From contig CAZOKN010000002.1 in assembly GCA_964580525.1 (NCBI GenBank), positions 29,396 through 93,395 of the forward strand: a stretch of 64,000 bases of DNA. Reading direction: 5' to 3'. The stretch's first letter is position 1; every line of letters begins with the position of its first letter. The translations under genes were made by a program, and so were the position numbers. The notes beneath the pieces were generated by a model that did not search any database, was not told where the DNA came from, and worked only from the letters and a program-made list of their open reading frames with translations. This DNA is from CAZOKN01 sp964580525. Its GTDB lineage: Bacteria > Pseudomonadota > Alphaproteobacteria > Rickettsiales > UBA6187. Below, piece after piece: positions 9,070-18,258 of this stretch.

Positions 9070-9681
9070 TTATTTTTTTTTATTAAAATTCTTAGATAAA
9101 ATGTATTCTCCCAAAAGAGGATCTTTTATCTCATTTATGTATAAATCATGGATTATTTCGCCAGAGTACCGGTTAAAGAAAGAACTTGGCCATATAGCCA
9201 TAAAATAAGTATTTCCGGCGGTAAGTTCGATTTGGGTAATTTTTTCCTGACTGGATATCATAGGTACTCTAGTTATTAAAATTCTATTTAATTCATAGAA
9301 TCCTGGTTNNNNNNNNNNTTTGATTACAGAAATTGGAGACTCCATTATTCCAAGAGAAAGAGCATTTGCCATTTGGAAAAGTTGGCTATTTTTTTTGGCT
9401 ACCTTAGTCGAGGTGCTTGGAGAGTAAGTTAATGCAATAATAGGGTTTTCCACGAATAGTTCTGCAAATTCTGCTTTTATTCTTGGCTCATCGTTTCTGT
9501 ATATAAAATAAACAATAGCTTTATCTTTAGAAGGCTTTTCTGGAATATTAAAGCCAGCAAGTTGTTTTTTCATTAATTCTGGAGAAATTCCTCTGTTACA
9601 GCTTGCTGAGAAAAGTAAAATGAAACATAATGAAAAAACTTTTATACTAAAGAGAAACTTATTCATAAAACAAATATCCAT
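9070..9681 (-). CDS. Putative lipoprotein with an assembly gap
   Basis: About 203 residues with a signal peptide and lipobox LLFSASC (Cys28), followed by a folded region with AIVYFIYRNDEPRIK (about residues 54-68) and later GNTYFMAIWPSSFFNRYSG. The pattern of a short strand carrying a VYxYR motif, then a later TYFM strand, resembles small DUF2846-like lipoproteins, but I cannot assign it. The ATG at 9681 is supported by AGGGG nine bases upstream, inside the last codons of pheT. Ten N at 9309-9318 interrupt the frame; the reading frame is the same on both sides as written, but the true gap length is unknown. Confidence 0.6.
   Translation of the reverse strand: MDICFMNKFLFSIKVFSLCFILLFSASCNRGISPELMKKQLAGFNIPEKPSKDKAIVYFIYRNDEPRIKAEFAELFVENPIIALTYSPSTSTKVAKKNSQLFQMANALSLGIMESPISVIKXXXXPGFYELNRILITRVPMISSQEKITQIELTAGNTYFMAIWPSSFFNRYSGEIIHDLYINEIKDPLLGEYILSKNFNKKK
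9309..9318. other. Assembly gap (10 N) within lipoprotein gene
   Basis: Ten undetermined bases. The lipoprotein frame is open on both sides with this nominal length, so the true missing length is probably 1 modulo 3. Confidence 0.95.
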
Positions 9682-9686
9682 TAATA

Positions 9687-12062
9687 TTATCCCCTTAAAA
9701 CACCGCCCAATTTCTGGACGCTGTCGATAACTTTTTTGCTTATTTCTTCCAGTTCAACATCAGTTAATGTTTTGTCTTTTGCCTGAATGATAATTGAAAA
9801 TGCCAGAGATTTTTTGCCTTCATCAATTCCTTTGCCTTGATAAATATCAAAAATATTGGCTTCTTTTATTAAAATCTTATCAACATTCTTAACCGCTTGT
9901 ATAATTTCCTCAGCCTGTAGATTTTTATCTACGATAAAGGCAAAATCGCGCGTCGAAGCCTGATATTCTGAAATTTCCATTTTTGGTTTTGCAGAAGATT
10001 TTTTCTTGCTTTGTGGAATATTGTTAATAAAAATTTCAAAACCTGATACAGGTAGCTTAACATCCATTTCTTTCAAAATTTTAGGATGTATTTCACCGAA
10101 AATTCCGAGTGTTGCTTTACCCAAACGTAAAACTCCAGAGCGGCCAGGATGATAATATGAAGGTGCATCAGTTGTTATTTTTAAATTACTAACTGGTGCG
10201 CCAGCTATTGCAAGAGCTTCTAGGCAATCAGCCTTGGCATCGAACAAATCAACATTACGCATTGTGCCATAAATATTTTTCGGTACGAATTTGCCACTCC
10301 TAATTCCAGCTACTACAGGAAGCTGTCCGTCTGCTGTTGTGTTTTCGAAAATGAGACCTGATTCAAACAGTGCTAAATCGCTAAATCCACGGTCGCTATT
10401 TCTTTTTACCGCATCAATTAAGTTTGGCAGAATTGACGGACGCATAACATCTAAATCGCTGCTGATTGGGTTTTTCAGTCTTAAATTTTCTTTTATAGAG
10501 CCAAATAATTTTGCGGTTTTGCTAGACATGAAAGACCAGGTTATAGCTTCAGATAAGCCACGTGCGGTCAATAATCTACGAATTTTAAAAACGCGATTTT
10601 GTTTTTGCGTAAGCACAGACTCAAAATTATTTGTAGATTCAGGCAATGAATGCGTAGGGATTTTATCATAGCCGTTTATGCGCAATATTTCTTCAACTAA
10701 ATCAGCCTCGCCTTCAATGTCTGGGCGCCACGATGGAGTAGAAATTTTTTTGCCGGTAATTGTAAATCCAAGAGAAGTTAATATTTTCCTAGCGGCATCT
10801 TCTGATAAATCAACACCACCAAGTGAAGATAATTTTCTGAAATCAAATTCGATAGTTTTTTGTGTAGAAGGTTCTTTACCGGCAACTACTAAATTACTTG
10901 CTTCACCGCCACATAAATCCAAAATCATTTTTGAAGCAATTTCCGCGCCTTTTAAAACGAAAGCAGGATCAACATTACGTTCAAAACGATAGCGTGAATC
11001 TGTGATTATCTCAAGTGTACGGCCAGTTTTAGTGACTTCGAACGGATTGAATAATGCTACTTCTAAAAACACATCTGTTGTAGAATCAGCGCAGCCGCTA
11101 TCTTTACCACCAATAACGCCTGCTAAGGCTTGTGGTGATTTATCATCAGCAATGACTAGCATGCTGTTTTTAAGTGAATATTCAATATCGTTTAAAGCAG
11201 TTATTTTTTCACCGTCTTTAGCAAAGCGAGCAGTTAGATTGCCAGATAGTTTTTTTGCATCGTAAACATGCAAAGGGCGGCCAAATTCAAATGATATATA
11301 ATTGGTGATGTCCACAAGCGCAGAAATTGGCTTTAAACCCACAGCTTTTAGGCGATTTTGTAGCCACTCTGGCGAGGCGGTATTTTTTACATTTTTGAAA
11401 TAGCGGCCAACAAACATAGGGCATGCAGCCTCATCAGCAATTTTTACATTTACTGGTGATTCAAATTTGCCTGCGATTTTTACTTCCGGTAATGATTTTA
11501 ATTTGCCGAGTCCGCTAGCTGCAAGATCGCGTGCTATTCCATAAACTCCCAGGCAATCACCACGATTTGGCGTGATGGCAATTTCAATAATTGGATCGCT
11601 TAATCCAGCAAATTCTGCAAAATTCTTTGCCAGATTATCATTGGATGCCGGCATTTCTATAATGCCATCGCTATCACTTTCAAGACCAAGCTCTTCAGCA
11701 GAACAAAGCATGCCGTTGCTTTCTACTCCGCGGATTTGCGAAGCGCGGATTTGCAGGCCATTAGTTGGAATTATGCTGCCTACAGGCGCGAGTACAACGT
11801 TTATTCCTGCGCGGGCATTTGCTGCGCCGCAAACGATTTGTAATTGTTCAGAGCCAGTATTTACCTTGCAAACGCGCAGTTTATCGGCATTTGGATGCGG
11901 AACTGCTTCCAGAATTTGTGCAATCCTGAACTCTTTTAAATTTTTAGAAAGATCAGTAACTGATTCTACCTCTAATCCCAAAGTTGTTAGCTTTGCTGTG
12001 ATTTCATCAAGACTTGCAGTTGTTTCTAAATATTCTTTTAGCCAGTTTAATGTGAATTTCAT
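9687..12062 (-). CDS. pheT: Phenylalanyl-tRNA synthetase beta chain
   Basis: PheT (791 aa) forms the alpha2-beta2 synthetase with PheS and contributes tRNA binding and editing. Domain order is standard: N-terminal tRNA-binding OB fold (about residues 40-150, with PHPNADKLRVCKVNTG), B3/B4 editing domain with NRGDCLGVYGIARDLAA (about 163-180), B5 domain, and the C-terminal anticodon-binding fold near STRDFAFIVDKN. Length matches bacterial PheT. The start is 2 bases after the pheS stop. The last codons contain the ribosome binding site of the following lipoprotein gene. Confidence 0.97.
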   Translation of the reverse strand: MKFTLNWLKEYLETTASLDEITAKLTTLGLEVESVTDLSKNLKEFRIAQILEAVPHPNADKLRVCKVNTGSEQLQIVCGAANARAGINVVLAPVGSIIPTNGLQIRASQIRGVESNGMLCSAEELGLESDSDGIIEMPASNDNLAKNFAEFAGLSDPIIEIAITPNRGDCLGVYGIARDLAASGLGKLKSLPEVKIAGKFESPVNVKIADEAACPMFVGRYFKNVKNTASPEWLQNRLKAVGLKPISALVDITNYISFEFGRPLHVYDAKKLSGNLTARFAKDGEKITALNDIEYSLKNSMLVIADDKSPQALAGVIGGKDSGCADSTTDVFLEVALFNPFEVTKTGRTLEIITDSRYRFERNVDPAFVLKGAEIASKMILDLCGGEASNLVVAGKEPSTQKTIEFDFRKLSSLGGVDLSEDAARKILTSLGFTITGKKISTPSWRPDIEGEADLVEEILRINGYDKIPTHSLPESTNNFESVLTQKQNRVFKIRRLLTARGLSEAITWSFMSSKTAKLFGSIKENLRLKNPISSDLDVMRPSILPNLIDAVKRNSDRGFSDLALFESGLIFENTTADGQLPVVAGIRSGKFVPKNIYGTMRNVDLFDAKADCLEALAIAGAPVSNLKITTDAPSYYHPGRSGVLRLGKATLGIFGEIHPKILKEMDVKLPVSGFEIFINNIPQSKKKSSAKPKMEISEYQASTRDFAFIVDKNLQAEEIIQAVKNVDKILIKEANIFDIYQGKGIDEGKKSLAFSIIIQAKDKTLTDVELEEISKKVIDSVQKLGGVLRG

Positions 12063-12064
12063 GA

Positions 12065-13132
12065 CTATAATCCTCCTACCAGGCTAGGAATAGAAAGCGC
12101 AGAAAAGCCATAATGTTTCAGCCACCTGATGTCTGAATCGAAGAAATTACGTAAATCCGGTGCACCATATTTAAGCATCGCAAGACGTTCAACGCCAAGT
12201 CCAAATGCGAAGCCTTGATATTCATTTGGGTCAATTCCAACATTTTTTAAAACATTCGGATGCACCATGCCGCATCCCAAAATTTCTAGCCAGTCTTTTC
12301 CAGCGCCGATTTTAACTTCGCCATCGCCACGTGCGCAGCCAATATCGACTTCTGCAGAAGGTTCAGTAAATGGAAAAAATGATGGACGGAAACGCAAAGG
12401 CACTTCATCCAATTCAAAAAATGATTTCAAGAATTGATGCAAACAGCCTTTCAAATGGCCCATATTTATATTTTTATCAATATATAACCCCTCAATCTGA
12501 TGGAACATTGGGGTGTGTGTCATGTCGTAATCGCTACGATAAACGCGACCAGGAGCGATAAATCTAAACGGTGGTTTGCCATTCTCCATAGTCCTAATTT
12601 GTACAGAAGATGTGTGCGTACGTAAAACTAGTGGAGTACCATCTTCTGATGGTAGATAAAACGTATCCTGCATTTGACGGGCAGGGTGATTTGGCGGAAT
12701 GTTGAGCGCCGAAAAATTATGGAAATCATCTTCAATTTCCTGGCCTTCTTCAACTTTAAAACCCATTGAGGCAAATATAGCCACGCATTCGTCTATAACC
12801 TGGCTTACAGGGTGGATTTTTCCTTGTGTTTCAGGGCGAACTGGAGCCGTGACATCGATTTTATCAGTAGATAATTTTGCTTCAAGTTCAGAATCTTCAA
12901 GCTTTTGTTTTATTTCTTCAAGCAGTGTTTCAATTTCTACTTTTACAGCATTAACTTTTTGGCCAAATTCTTTGCGGCTCTCAGGCGGCAGTTTACCAAG
13001 CTGTTGCATTTGTTCAGCAATAGGACCTTTCTTGCCGAGAAAATGCACGCGGGCTTTTTCCAATTCTTCAAGTGAAGGCGCATTTTTTATTGAATCAATC
13101 GCCTGTTGTTTTAATGATTCTAAATCGCTCAT
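12065..13132 (-). CDS. pheS: Phenylalanyl-tRNA synthetase alpha chain
   Basis: PheS (355 aa) is the catalytic class II subunit. The N-terminal coiled coil covers about residues 1-85. Motif 2 is seen as [20 protein letters not shown] (about 190-210), and motif 3 as [20 protein letters not shown] (near the C terminus). FHQIEGL and [17 protein letters not shown] are typical of PheS. It is 95 bases downstream of rplT; a hairpin in that spacer (13164-13198) may modulate expression. Confidence 0.97.
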   Translation of the reverse strand: MSDLESLKQQAIDSIKNAPSLEELEKARVHFLGKKGPIAEQMQQLGKLPPESRKEFGQKVNAVKVEIETLLEEIKQKLEDSELEAKLSTDKIDVTAPVRPETQGKIHPVSQVIDECVAIFASMGFKVEEGQEIEDDFHNFSALNIPPNHPARQMQDTFYLPSEDGTPLVLRTHTSSVQIRTMENGKPPFRFIAPGRVYRSDYDMTHTPMFHQIEGLYIDKNINMGHLKGCLHQFLKSFFELDEVPLRFRPSFFPFTEPSAEVDIGCARGDGEVKIGAGKDWLEILGCGMVHPNVLKNVGIDPNEYQGFAFGLGVERLAMLKYGAPDLRNFFDSDIRWLKHYGFSALSIPSLVGGL

Positions 13133-13163
13133 TTTATAAACTTAAATTCAGTTGAAAATAAAG

Positions 13164-13198
13164 AAGGACAAAACAGGGTTTATCACCGCTTTGTCCTT
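13164..13198 (-). terminator. Hairpin between rplT and pheS, possible attenuator
   Basis: Read on the minus strand, AAGGACAAA and TTTGTCCTT form a 9-bp stem around a 17-base loop, followed by a moderately U-rich stretch (CTTTATTTT). Its position, before pheS, is where E. coli has the pheM-pheST attenuator. No Phe-rich leader peptide is visible between the rplT stop and the hairpin, so classical attenuation is not supported; partial termination or processing is possible. Confidence 0.4.
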
Positions 13199-13227
13199 TC
13201 TTCAAATAATAAATTATACTAATCGTA

Positions 13228-13599
13228 TTAAGCGGCTTTTTTACTTTCCAAAGCTTGAGAAACTTTTTGAGCAATCTGCTTGAAAGATTCAGGCTCTCTA
13301 ACAGCAAGATCAGCCAAAACTTTACGATCTAAAGTTATACCAGCCAGGTTAAGGCCGTTTATAAATGCAGAGTAAGTTAAGCCGTTCAACCTTGCAGCAG
13401 CGTTAATACGCTGGATCCAAAGCTTTCTGAAATCACGCTTTTTATTACGACGGTCACGGTAAGCATATTGCAAACCTTTTTCTACCTTCTGAACCGCAAC
13501 GCGGAAACATGTGCTAGAGCGTCCACGATAGCCTTTGGCCATCTTTAGGATTTTTTTGTGACGTTTTTTATTTACAGTACCGTTTTTTGCTAATGTCAT
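13228..13599 (-). CDS. rplT: 50S ribosomal protein L20
   Basis: L20 (123 aa) binds 23S rRNA early in large-subunit assembly and in several bacteria represses its own operon. The sequence has the basic N terminus ([20 protein letters not shown]), then [20 protein letters not shown] and the C-terminal [14 protein letters not shown] region ([11 protein letters not shown]). Length is normal. It starts 9 bases after rpmI, the usual rpmI-rplT pair. Confidence 0.97.
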   Translation of the reverse strand: MTLAKNGTVNKKRHKKILKMAKGYRGRSSTCFRVAVQKVEKGLQYAYRDRRNKKRDFRKLWIQRINAAARLNGLTYSAFINGLNLAGITLDRKVLADLAVREPESFKQIAQKVSQALESKKAA

Positions 13600-13608
13600 G
13601 GCTTCCCC

Positions 13609-13815
13609 CTACGCTTTTTTCTTTAGTCTTATGTACAACTTAATTCTTCCCTCATCAGCATGAGACAAGACAGCCATAGGACGATTTTTGCGGATAGCCT
13701 TGTTGGAACGTTTAACCATTCCGTGCTTTTTACCAGCTGGCTTATATTTTACCTTGCCGGTTGCAGTGAACTTGAAGCGCTTTTTGACGCTACTTTTGGT
13801 CTTCATTTTTGGCAT
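13609..13815 (-). CDS. rpmI: 50S ribosomal protein L35
   Basis: L35 (68 aa), a small very basic large-subunit protein. I chose the ATG at 13815, giving [15 protein letters not shown], which is the standard L35 N terminus, with ATGAGG a few bases upstream. An in-frame ATG further up (13893) would add 26 residues unlike any L35. The rpmI-rplT-pheS-pheT order is classical, but infC, which usually precedes rpmI, is absent here; a promoter-like sequence lies upstream instead. Confidence 0.95.
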   Translation of the reverse strand: MPKMKTKSSVKKRFKFTATGKVKYKPAGKKHGMVKRSNKAIRKNRPMAVLSHADEGRIKLYIRLKKKA

Positions 13816-13916
13816 TTCATACCTCATTATAATGGTTGTGTCTGGGTTCCGTTGCCGGTACCCGTAAAGAGCCTGAAGGCATGCCAAAGCCAAGCAGTAC
13901 TCATAAAAGGGAGTTC

Positions 13917-13945
13917 CTTATATAGGTAAACTTCTAAATATGCAA
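13917..13945 (-). promoter_or_regulatory. Probable sigma-70 promoter for rpmI-rplT-pheST
   Basis: On the minus strand TTGCAT (13940-13945) and TATAAG (13917-13922) are separated by 17 bases. The transcript would have a leader of about 95 bases before rpmI. That leader is GC-richer than its surroundings and could fold, a possible site for L20 autoregulation; this is inference. Confidence 0.55.
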
Positions 13946-13983
13946 GCTAAAAGCCTATTTTTATAAATAAATTCCATATTCTA

Positions 13984-14013
13984 TTGAAAAGCCAAGTCAT
14001 ATTGCTATATAAT
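13984..14013 (+). promoter_or_regulatory. Promoter for the Bax-inhibitor gene
   Basis: TTGAAA (13984-13989) and a perfect TATAAT (14008-14013) with an 18-base spacer. The spacer begins AGCCAAG, so the site reads AAAAGCCAAG then TGCTATATAAT, strongly resembling the promoter-like repeat at 44489-44517. Confidence 0.7.
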
Positions 14014-14053
14014 ATAGGTAAATGTTTTAATGAAATTATGGGGAGTGGTTAAA

Positions 14054-14758
14054 ATGGAATTTGAAAGAGCAAGAAGTGGCGTGGCGTCGGCCGTATATAA
14101 TGAAGGTATGCGGGCTTACATGCTTAAAGTTTATAATTATATGGCTATTGCCCTTGTAATTACTGGGGTTGTGGCTTTTGGAACAGCATCTTCACCAGTT
14201 ATGTTGAAGGCTATATATGGCACGCCGTTACAGTGGGTTGTAGCTTTGGCGCCTCTGGGCATAGTTATGTATTTATCTTTTAGAGTTATGAAGCTGTCTA
14301 TGCAGGCGGCACAGGCATGGTTCTGGGCATTTTCGGTGGCTATGGGTTTGTCTTTATCTTACATATTCATGCTTTATACAGGTGCTAGCGTTGCTAGAGT
14401 TTTCTTTATAACTTCTGGTGTTTTTGGTTCTATGAGCCTGTATGGATATACCACAAAGAAGGACTTAACCGGCATTGGCTCGTTCCTTATAATGGGTCTT
14501 TGGGGCGTTATATTGGCCTCTTTGGTGAATATTTTCCTAAAAAGTTCAGGTCTTGAGTTTGCAATATCCCTTATTGGTGTTGTAATATTTGTAGGCTTAA
14601 CTGCTTATGATACACAAAGAATTAAGCAGATGTATTATCAAGTTGGCAATGATGGCGAAATGGCTGGTAAAGCTGCAATAATGGGTGCTTTGACACTATA
14701 TATGGACTTTATTAACCTTATGATTATGTTGCTGAGATTTATGGGTAATCGTAGATAA
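14054..14758 (+). CDS. Bax inhibitor-1/YccA-family integral membrane protein
   Basis: About 234 residues with seven hydrophobic segments from VYNYMAIALVITGVVAFGTA to the C-terminal LYMDFINLMIMLLRFMG. The blocks SLYGYTTKKDLTGIGSFLIMGLWG and AYDTQRIKQMYY are signatures of bacterial BI-1/YccA/YbhL proteins, which are pH-sensitive membrane leak channels or protease modulators. I chose the ATG at 14054 because GGGGAG lies eight bases upstream; the earlier ATG at 14030 has no ribosome binding site and adds MKLWGVVK. It has its own promoter and a strong terminator, so it is monocistronic. Confidence 0.93.
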   Translation: MEFERARSGVASAVYNEGMRAYMLKVYNYMAIALVITGVVAFGTASSPVMLKAIYGTPLQWVVALAPLGIVMYLSFRVMKLSMQAAQAWFWAFSVAMGLSLSYIFMLYTGASVARVFFITSGVFGSMSLYGYTTKKDLTGIGSFLIMGLWGVILASLVNIFLKSSGLEFAISLIGVVIFVGLTAYDTQRIKQMYYQVGNDGEMAGKAAIMGALTLYMDFINLMIMLLRFMGNRR

Positions 14759-14787
14759 ATATAATACTAATGTATCCGTTCTGAAAT

Positions 14788-14817
14788 AAAAACCCGGCTT
14801 CAAGCCGGGTTTTTATT
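14788..14817 (+). terminator. Intrinsic terminator after the Bax-inhibitor gene
   Basis: ACCCGGCT and AGCCGGGT form a GC-rich stem around a 3-base loop, flanked by A-run and T-run (TTTTTATT), a textbook Rho-independent terminator. The same core hairpin is reused at 18615-18645. Confidence 0.92.
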
Positions 14818-14859
14818 ATTATAAAATAACTTTACTTTGAGAATAAAACTAATAACACT

Positions 14860-14869
14860 NNNNNNNNNN
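14860..14869. other. Assembly gap (10 N) in intergenic region
   Basis: Ten undetermined bases between the Bax-inhibitor terminator and the next gene. Flanks share ACACT-like sequence (AACACT before, ACACTA after), so a short repeat may have collapsed. Confidence 0.95.
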
Positions 14870-14902
14870 ACACTATAACAAAAAGATAGTGGTTTTTAAA
14901 AT

Positions 14903-16363
14903 ATGCGATCCCCGGCAGAAATAGACTCATTTTTTGATAAAATTGTAGGTTCCAAAAACAACTACAAAAACGATCAAGATATGGTGCGCTATGAGAAGGG
15001 CTATAGATATGGTGCGGGCAAAGCCTTAAGAATTTTGCGTCCTCAGACGACTGATCAAGTCTCAAAAATTTTATTATATTGCAATGAAAATAAAATATCC
15101 ATAGTGCCACAGGGTGGTAATACAGGTCTTGTTGGCGGTTCAGTGCCAGATTCAAGTGGTTTACAAATTCTTCTTAGCACAGAATTACTTAACAAAAATA
15201 TATTCGATTTAGATAAAAGAAATAAAACCCTATATGTAGGATGTGCTTGGGTTCTTGATGCGATAAATCAAAAACTGGAAAATGATAATTTATTTTTACC
15301 TATAGATATAGGATCTAGCGGTAGCTGTAATATTGGCGGTGTTATTTCAACAAATGCAGCAGGAACCCGTGCTGGACGTTATGGTAGTGCAAAATATAGA
15401 GTTGCAGAGTTTACGGTGGTTTTGGCCAATGGCAAAATAATGCAAGGGGTTAAAGTAAATTTACCCAGCTCTAAGAAAAATGTTATGCAGGATAATAGTC
15501 GCTTGGATTTGGATAATATTTTTATAGGGTCGCAAGGTTGGCTTGGAATTATAACTGACGCAGTTGTTAAGCTGGAAGACAAGTCTTTACAGGACGCATG
15601 CGCTGTGCTTGTGCCGTCTTCGCCGGAGAATATAGCAAAAATCCGCAAAATATTTTCTGAAAATTTCGGCGATGAATTTACTGCTTTCGAAGGAATATCA
15701 GAAAATGCCCTGCGACTTGTGGCAAAAAATATTCCAAATACTGACTATCTTTTTGCAGGAGATAAAGAGAAAAAACCTGAACATGACTATACTTTGCTAG
15801 TGGAAGTTTCCTCGAGTGATAAAAATAAAAATCTCCAGGAAAAATTGGAAGTTTGTGTTCTTAGTTTATATGAGAAAAAACTGATTGTTACTGGACGCAT
15901 CGATAGGCCGGAAATTTTTTGGCACCAGCGGCATCATCTTTCTGAGGCATTGTCAAAAGAGGGATCGATTATAGCAACGGATATTGCTATGCCTGATCCT
16001 GATAGTTTAACTGTGTTCCGTCTTGCAATATCGCCGCTTATTTTGAAAAAATGGCCGCATTTAATAATTGCACCATTTGGCCATGAAATGCTTGGTGCGG
16101 CGCACTTTAATCTTGTCTGGCCAAAAACCTTTGCAAGAAAAATAACTCCAGAAGAGAAAGAAGAAATACAGGATTTTATATATGATAAGGTAATTCATGA
16201 ATTTAAAGGAGTTTTTAGCGCAGAGCATGGTGTTGGTCCGCATAACCAGAAGGCTTATCAAAAATATATTCCACAGTCAGAAAAAATCGCCGCTGCAAAA
16301 TTAAAGCAGCAATATGATCCTAATGGTATATTAAACCCTAATTTGCATTATGAGCCACAATAA
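14903..16363 (+). CDS. FAD-binding oxidoreductase (GlcD / D-2-hydroxyacid dehydrogenase type)
   Basis: A 486-residue VAO-family flavoprotein. The FAD-binding domain has PQGGNTGLVGGSVP (about residues 69-82) and SSGSCNIGGVISTNAAGT (about 135-150). The C-terminal part has GHEMLGAAHFNLVWP and SAEHGVGPHNQKAY, as in D-lactate and D-2-hydroxyglutarate dehydrogenases (COG0277). It probably oxidises a D-2-hydroxyacid and passes electrons to the respiratory chain or an electron-transfer flavoprotein; the exact substrate cannot be told. The ATG at 14903 has only a weak ribosome binding site. It stands alone. Confidence 0.9.
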   Translation: MRSPAEIDSFFDKIVGSKNNYKNDQDMVRYEKGYRYGAGKALRILRPQTTDQVSKILLYCNENKISIVPQGGNTGLVGGSVPDSSGLQILLSTELLNKNIFDLDKRNKTLYVGCAWVLDAINQKLENDNLFLPIDIGSSGSCNIGGVISTNAAGTRAGRYGSAKYRVAEFTVVLANGKIMQGVKVNLPSSKKNVMQDNSRLDLDNIFIGSQGWLGIITDAVVKLEDKSLQDACAVLVPSSPENIAKIRKIFSENFGDEFTAFEGISENALRLVAKNIPNTDYLFAGDKEKKPEHDYTLLVEVSSSDKNKNLQEKLEVCVLSLYEKKLIVTGRIDRPEIFWHQRHHLSEALSKEGSIIATDIAMPDPDSLTVFRLAISPLILKKWPHLIIAPFGHEMLGAAHFNLVWPKTFARKITPEEKEEIQDFIYDKVIHEFKGVFSAEHGVGPHNQKAYQKYIPQSEKIAAAKLKQQYDPNGILNPNLHYEPQ

Positions 16364-16462
16364 TGCACTTTACACTTGCACTTTCACTATAGTAATTTAA
16401 CCAAAAACACTATAGTACTTCCTTTTTGATTTGTCGCGTTGTTGCAAAATATTGGAAAAGAA

Positions 16463-17371
16463 ATGCAAAGCATCCTAAGTAAAATCTTTTATGTGGCCTC
16501 GGTTATAGGCATAGTCGTTGTTTTTATTGTTGCTTCAACCATGTTGAAAACTACATATAAAGCTTCGGCACCGTTCCCTATAAAATCTGTGAATAAGACG
16601 GCGGAAGAGAGTCCTAATATTCCTACGGCTGACTATTATGACGGCGCTAGTGCACCTTCTGCAGTTGAAGATGTAGCTGGGGGAGGTCTAGGCAATGCTT
16701 ATGATGGAGCTATGGAATCTTTAGGCTCAATTTTTGGTTCGGGAGGTGGTTCTGGAAGTGCTGCAAAGCCTGAGGTTTGGGGACCACCGGCAGCAGGAGA
16801 ACCTCTTCCGGAAACTACTCCGATTGATGTTGATAGTATTTTGCGCAAGATGGAATTAGGCAATGTTGTGTTTAATTCACCTGAAAAAATAAACATAAAT
16901 GATTCAGCGCAGATTAATCTTTTGCTAAGTCTTACTGAAAAGATTGAGGAATTGAAAAAAGAGCTGGCTGGTGCCGGAGAAAGAATAGGTGAAACAATAC
17001 GCGTTACTAACAGGATGGAAGCAAAATTATCTGGCTATAATTTTGATATCACTCCTATAAGCCCAGAACTTCAGGCAGTATCTAAAGAGCAAAATACTGA
17101 GTGGCGTTGGGAAATTCATCCTAAAAAGGAAGGCCTGCAAACCCTCCATTTAACGCTAACAGCACATATGGATGTTGATGGTCATGATACGGCCAGGATG
17201 ATAAAGACTTTGGATAGGGATATTGTGGTTTCGGTTTCAAATGGTAAGAAGATTACGGATTGGTTACAAACAATAGTGAAAATAATTGTTGCAATAGGCA
17301 GTCTTGCTGGTGCAATTTTAGGTATAATAAAAGCCGTTAACTATCTCAAAACCGGCAAGGAAAGTAAATAA
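16463..17371 (+). CDS. Membrane-anchored protein of unknown function with two end TM helices
   Basis: About 302 residues, family not recognised. A TM helix lies at about residues 8-28 (YVASVIGIVVVFIVASTML), then a Gly/Ala/Pro-rich linker (about 40-115, including FGSGGGSGSAA), a predicted coiled coil (about 155-190, LLLSLTEKIEELKKELAGAG), a compact beta-rich region with TEWRWEIHPKKEGLQTLHLT and DGHDTARMIKTLDRDI (about 215-258), and a C-terminal TM helix (about 268-288). The WRWE...LHLTLTA pattern recalls Ig-like stalk domains attached to C-terminal helices in bacterial effector-type proteins, but this is only a resemblance. The ATG at 16463 has GGAAAAG upstream; the in-frame TTG codons before it look less likely. 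Confidence 0.7.
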   Translation: MQSILSKIFYVASVIGIVVVFIVASTMLKTTYKASAPFPIKSVNKTAEESPNIPTADYYDGASAPSAVEDVAGGGLGNAYDGAMESLGSIFGSGGGSGSAAKPEVWGPPAAGEPLPETTPIDVDSILRKMELGNVVFNSPEKININDSAQINLLLSLTEKIEELKKELAGAGERIGETIRVTNRMEAKLSGYNFDITPISPELQAVSKEQNTEWRWEIHPKKEGLQTLHLTLTAHMDVDGHDTARMIKTLDRDIVVSVSNGKKITDWLQTIVKIIVAIGSLAGAILGIIKAVNYLKTGKESK

Positions 17372-17372
17372 A

Positions 17373-17402
17373 TTGACTGTGTAGTGGTAAAACGGGTATA
17401 AA
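17373..17402 (+). promoter_or_regulatory. Probable promoter for ccmC
   Basis: TTGACT (17373-17378) and TATAAA (17397-17402) with an 18-base spacer, two bases past the preceding stop codon and about 32 bases before the ccmC start. Confidence 0.6.
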
Positions 17403-17434
17403 CTGCGTCTTATCCTATATATAATAGTTTATTT

Positions 17435-18145
17435 ATGCATAAATATTTCAGCCCGGCACGTTTTTTAAAAATTGCAGACATAGTTCTGCCAATGGCTAGT
17501 GTATGTGCTATTATTCTCCTTATATGCGGGACTTATCTGGCTTTGGTAGTTTCACCGGCCGATTATCAACAGGGTGAATTTGTCCGTATAATGTATGTGC
17601 ACGTGCCTTCTGCGTGGATGGCGCTGGGAATTTACACTATGATTGCTGGCTTTAGCGCTGCAAGTCTTATATGGAAAAATCCTTTATCGGATATATTAGC
17701 GATATCGGCTTCTTACATAGGCGCAACTTTTACCCTAATCTGCCTTATAACAGGCTCTTTATGGGGCAAGCCTATCTGGGGAACCTGGTGGGTTTGGGAT
17801 GCAAGGCTAACCTCTGTTTTGATATTATTCTTTTTTTACGTAGGCCATATTGCTTTATATAACGCCCATGAGAGCAAAGAACGGGCCGGCAAATCTGCTG
17901 CAATTCTGGCTTTAGTCGGATTTATAAATGTACCGATAGTTAAATTTTCTGTTGATTGGTGGAATACTCTACACCAGCCTGCAAGCATTCTCCGCTCAGG
18001 CGGAGTGGCGATAGATCCAGCGATGATGCGTCCCTTGATGCTTATGTTTTTATTTTTCATAAGCTTTTTTATAGTGACATTAATCATTAGAGTAAAATCA
18101 GAAATAATTTCCAGAAAAATTGACCGTGAGCAATTGCAGCAATAA
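17435..18145 (+). CDS. ccmC: Heme exporter / cytochrome c maturation protein CcmC
   Basis: CcmC (236 aa) handles heme in the inner membrane and passes it to CcmE in system I cytochrome c maturation. Six hydrophobic segments are visible. The tryptophan-rich heme-handling motif is [13 protein letters not shown] (about residues 112-124), and the two periplasmic-facing histidines appear in YVHVPSAWM and [10 protein letters not shown]. Length is normal. No ccmA, ccmB, ccmD or ccmE is adjacent, so the ccm genes are scattered, as is common in Rickettsiales. It would serve the cytochrome c1 encoded at 22976. Confidence 0.95.
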   Translation: MHKYFSPARFLKIADIVLPMASVCAIILLICGTYLALVVSPADYQQGEFVRIMYVHVPSAWMALGIYTMIAGFSAASLIWKNPLSDILAISASYIGATFTLICLITGSLWGKPIWGTWWVWDARLTSVLILFFFYVGHIALYNAHESKERAGKSAAILALVGFINVPIVKFSVDWWNTLHQPASILRSGGVAIDPAMMRPLMLMFLFFISFFIVTLIIRVKSEIISRKIDREQLQQ

Positions 18146-18258
18146 AATTGCTTTACATATGGCTTTTAAGAGGATACACAACAAAAAAACATCAGGCTTT
18201 CACCATATTGTTGGGTAAAGGTCTATATAATTTTTTACTTAAGGAGAGTAGGTTAGGT

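Noticed and set aside
13199..13227. Phe-rich leader peptide for pheST attenuation
   Set aside because: No start codon or Phe-rich frame lies between rplT stop and the hairpin.
13816..13893. N-terminal extension of L35 from the upstream ATG
   Set aside because: No L35 has it; the ATG at 13815 has the ribosome binding site and standard MPKMKTKSS start.
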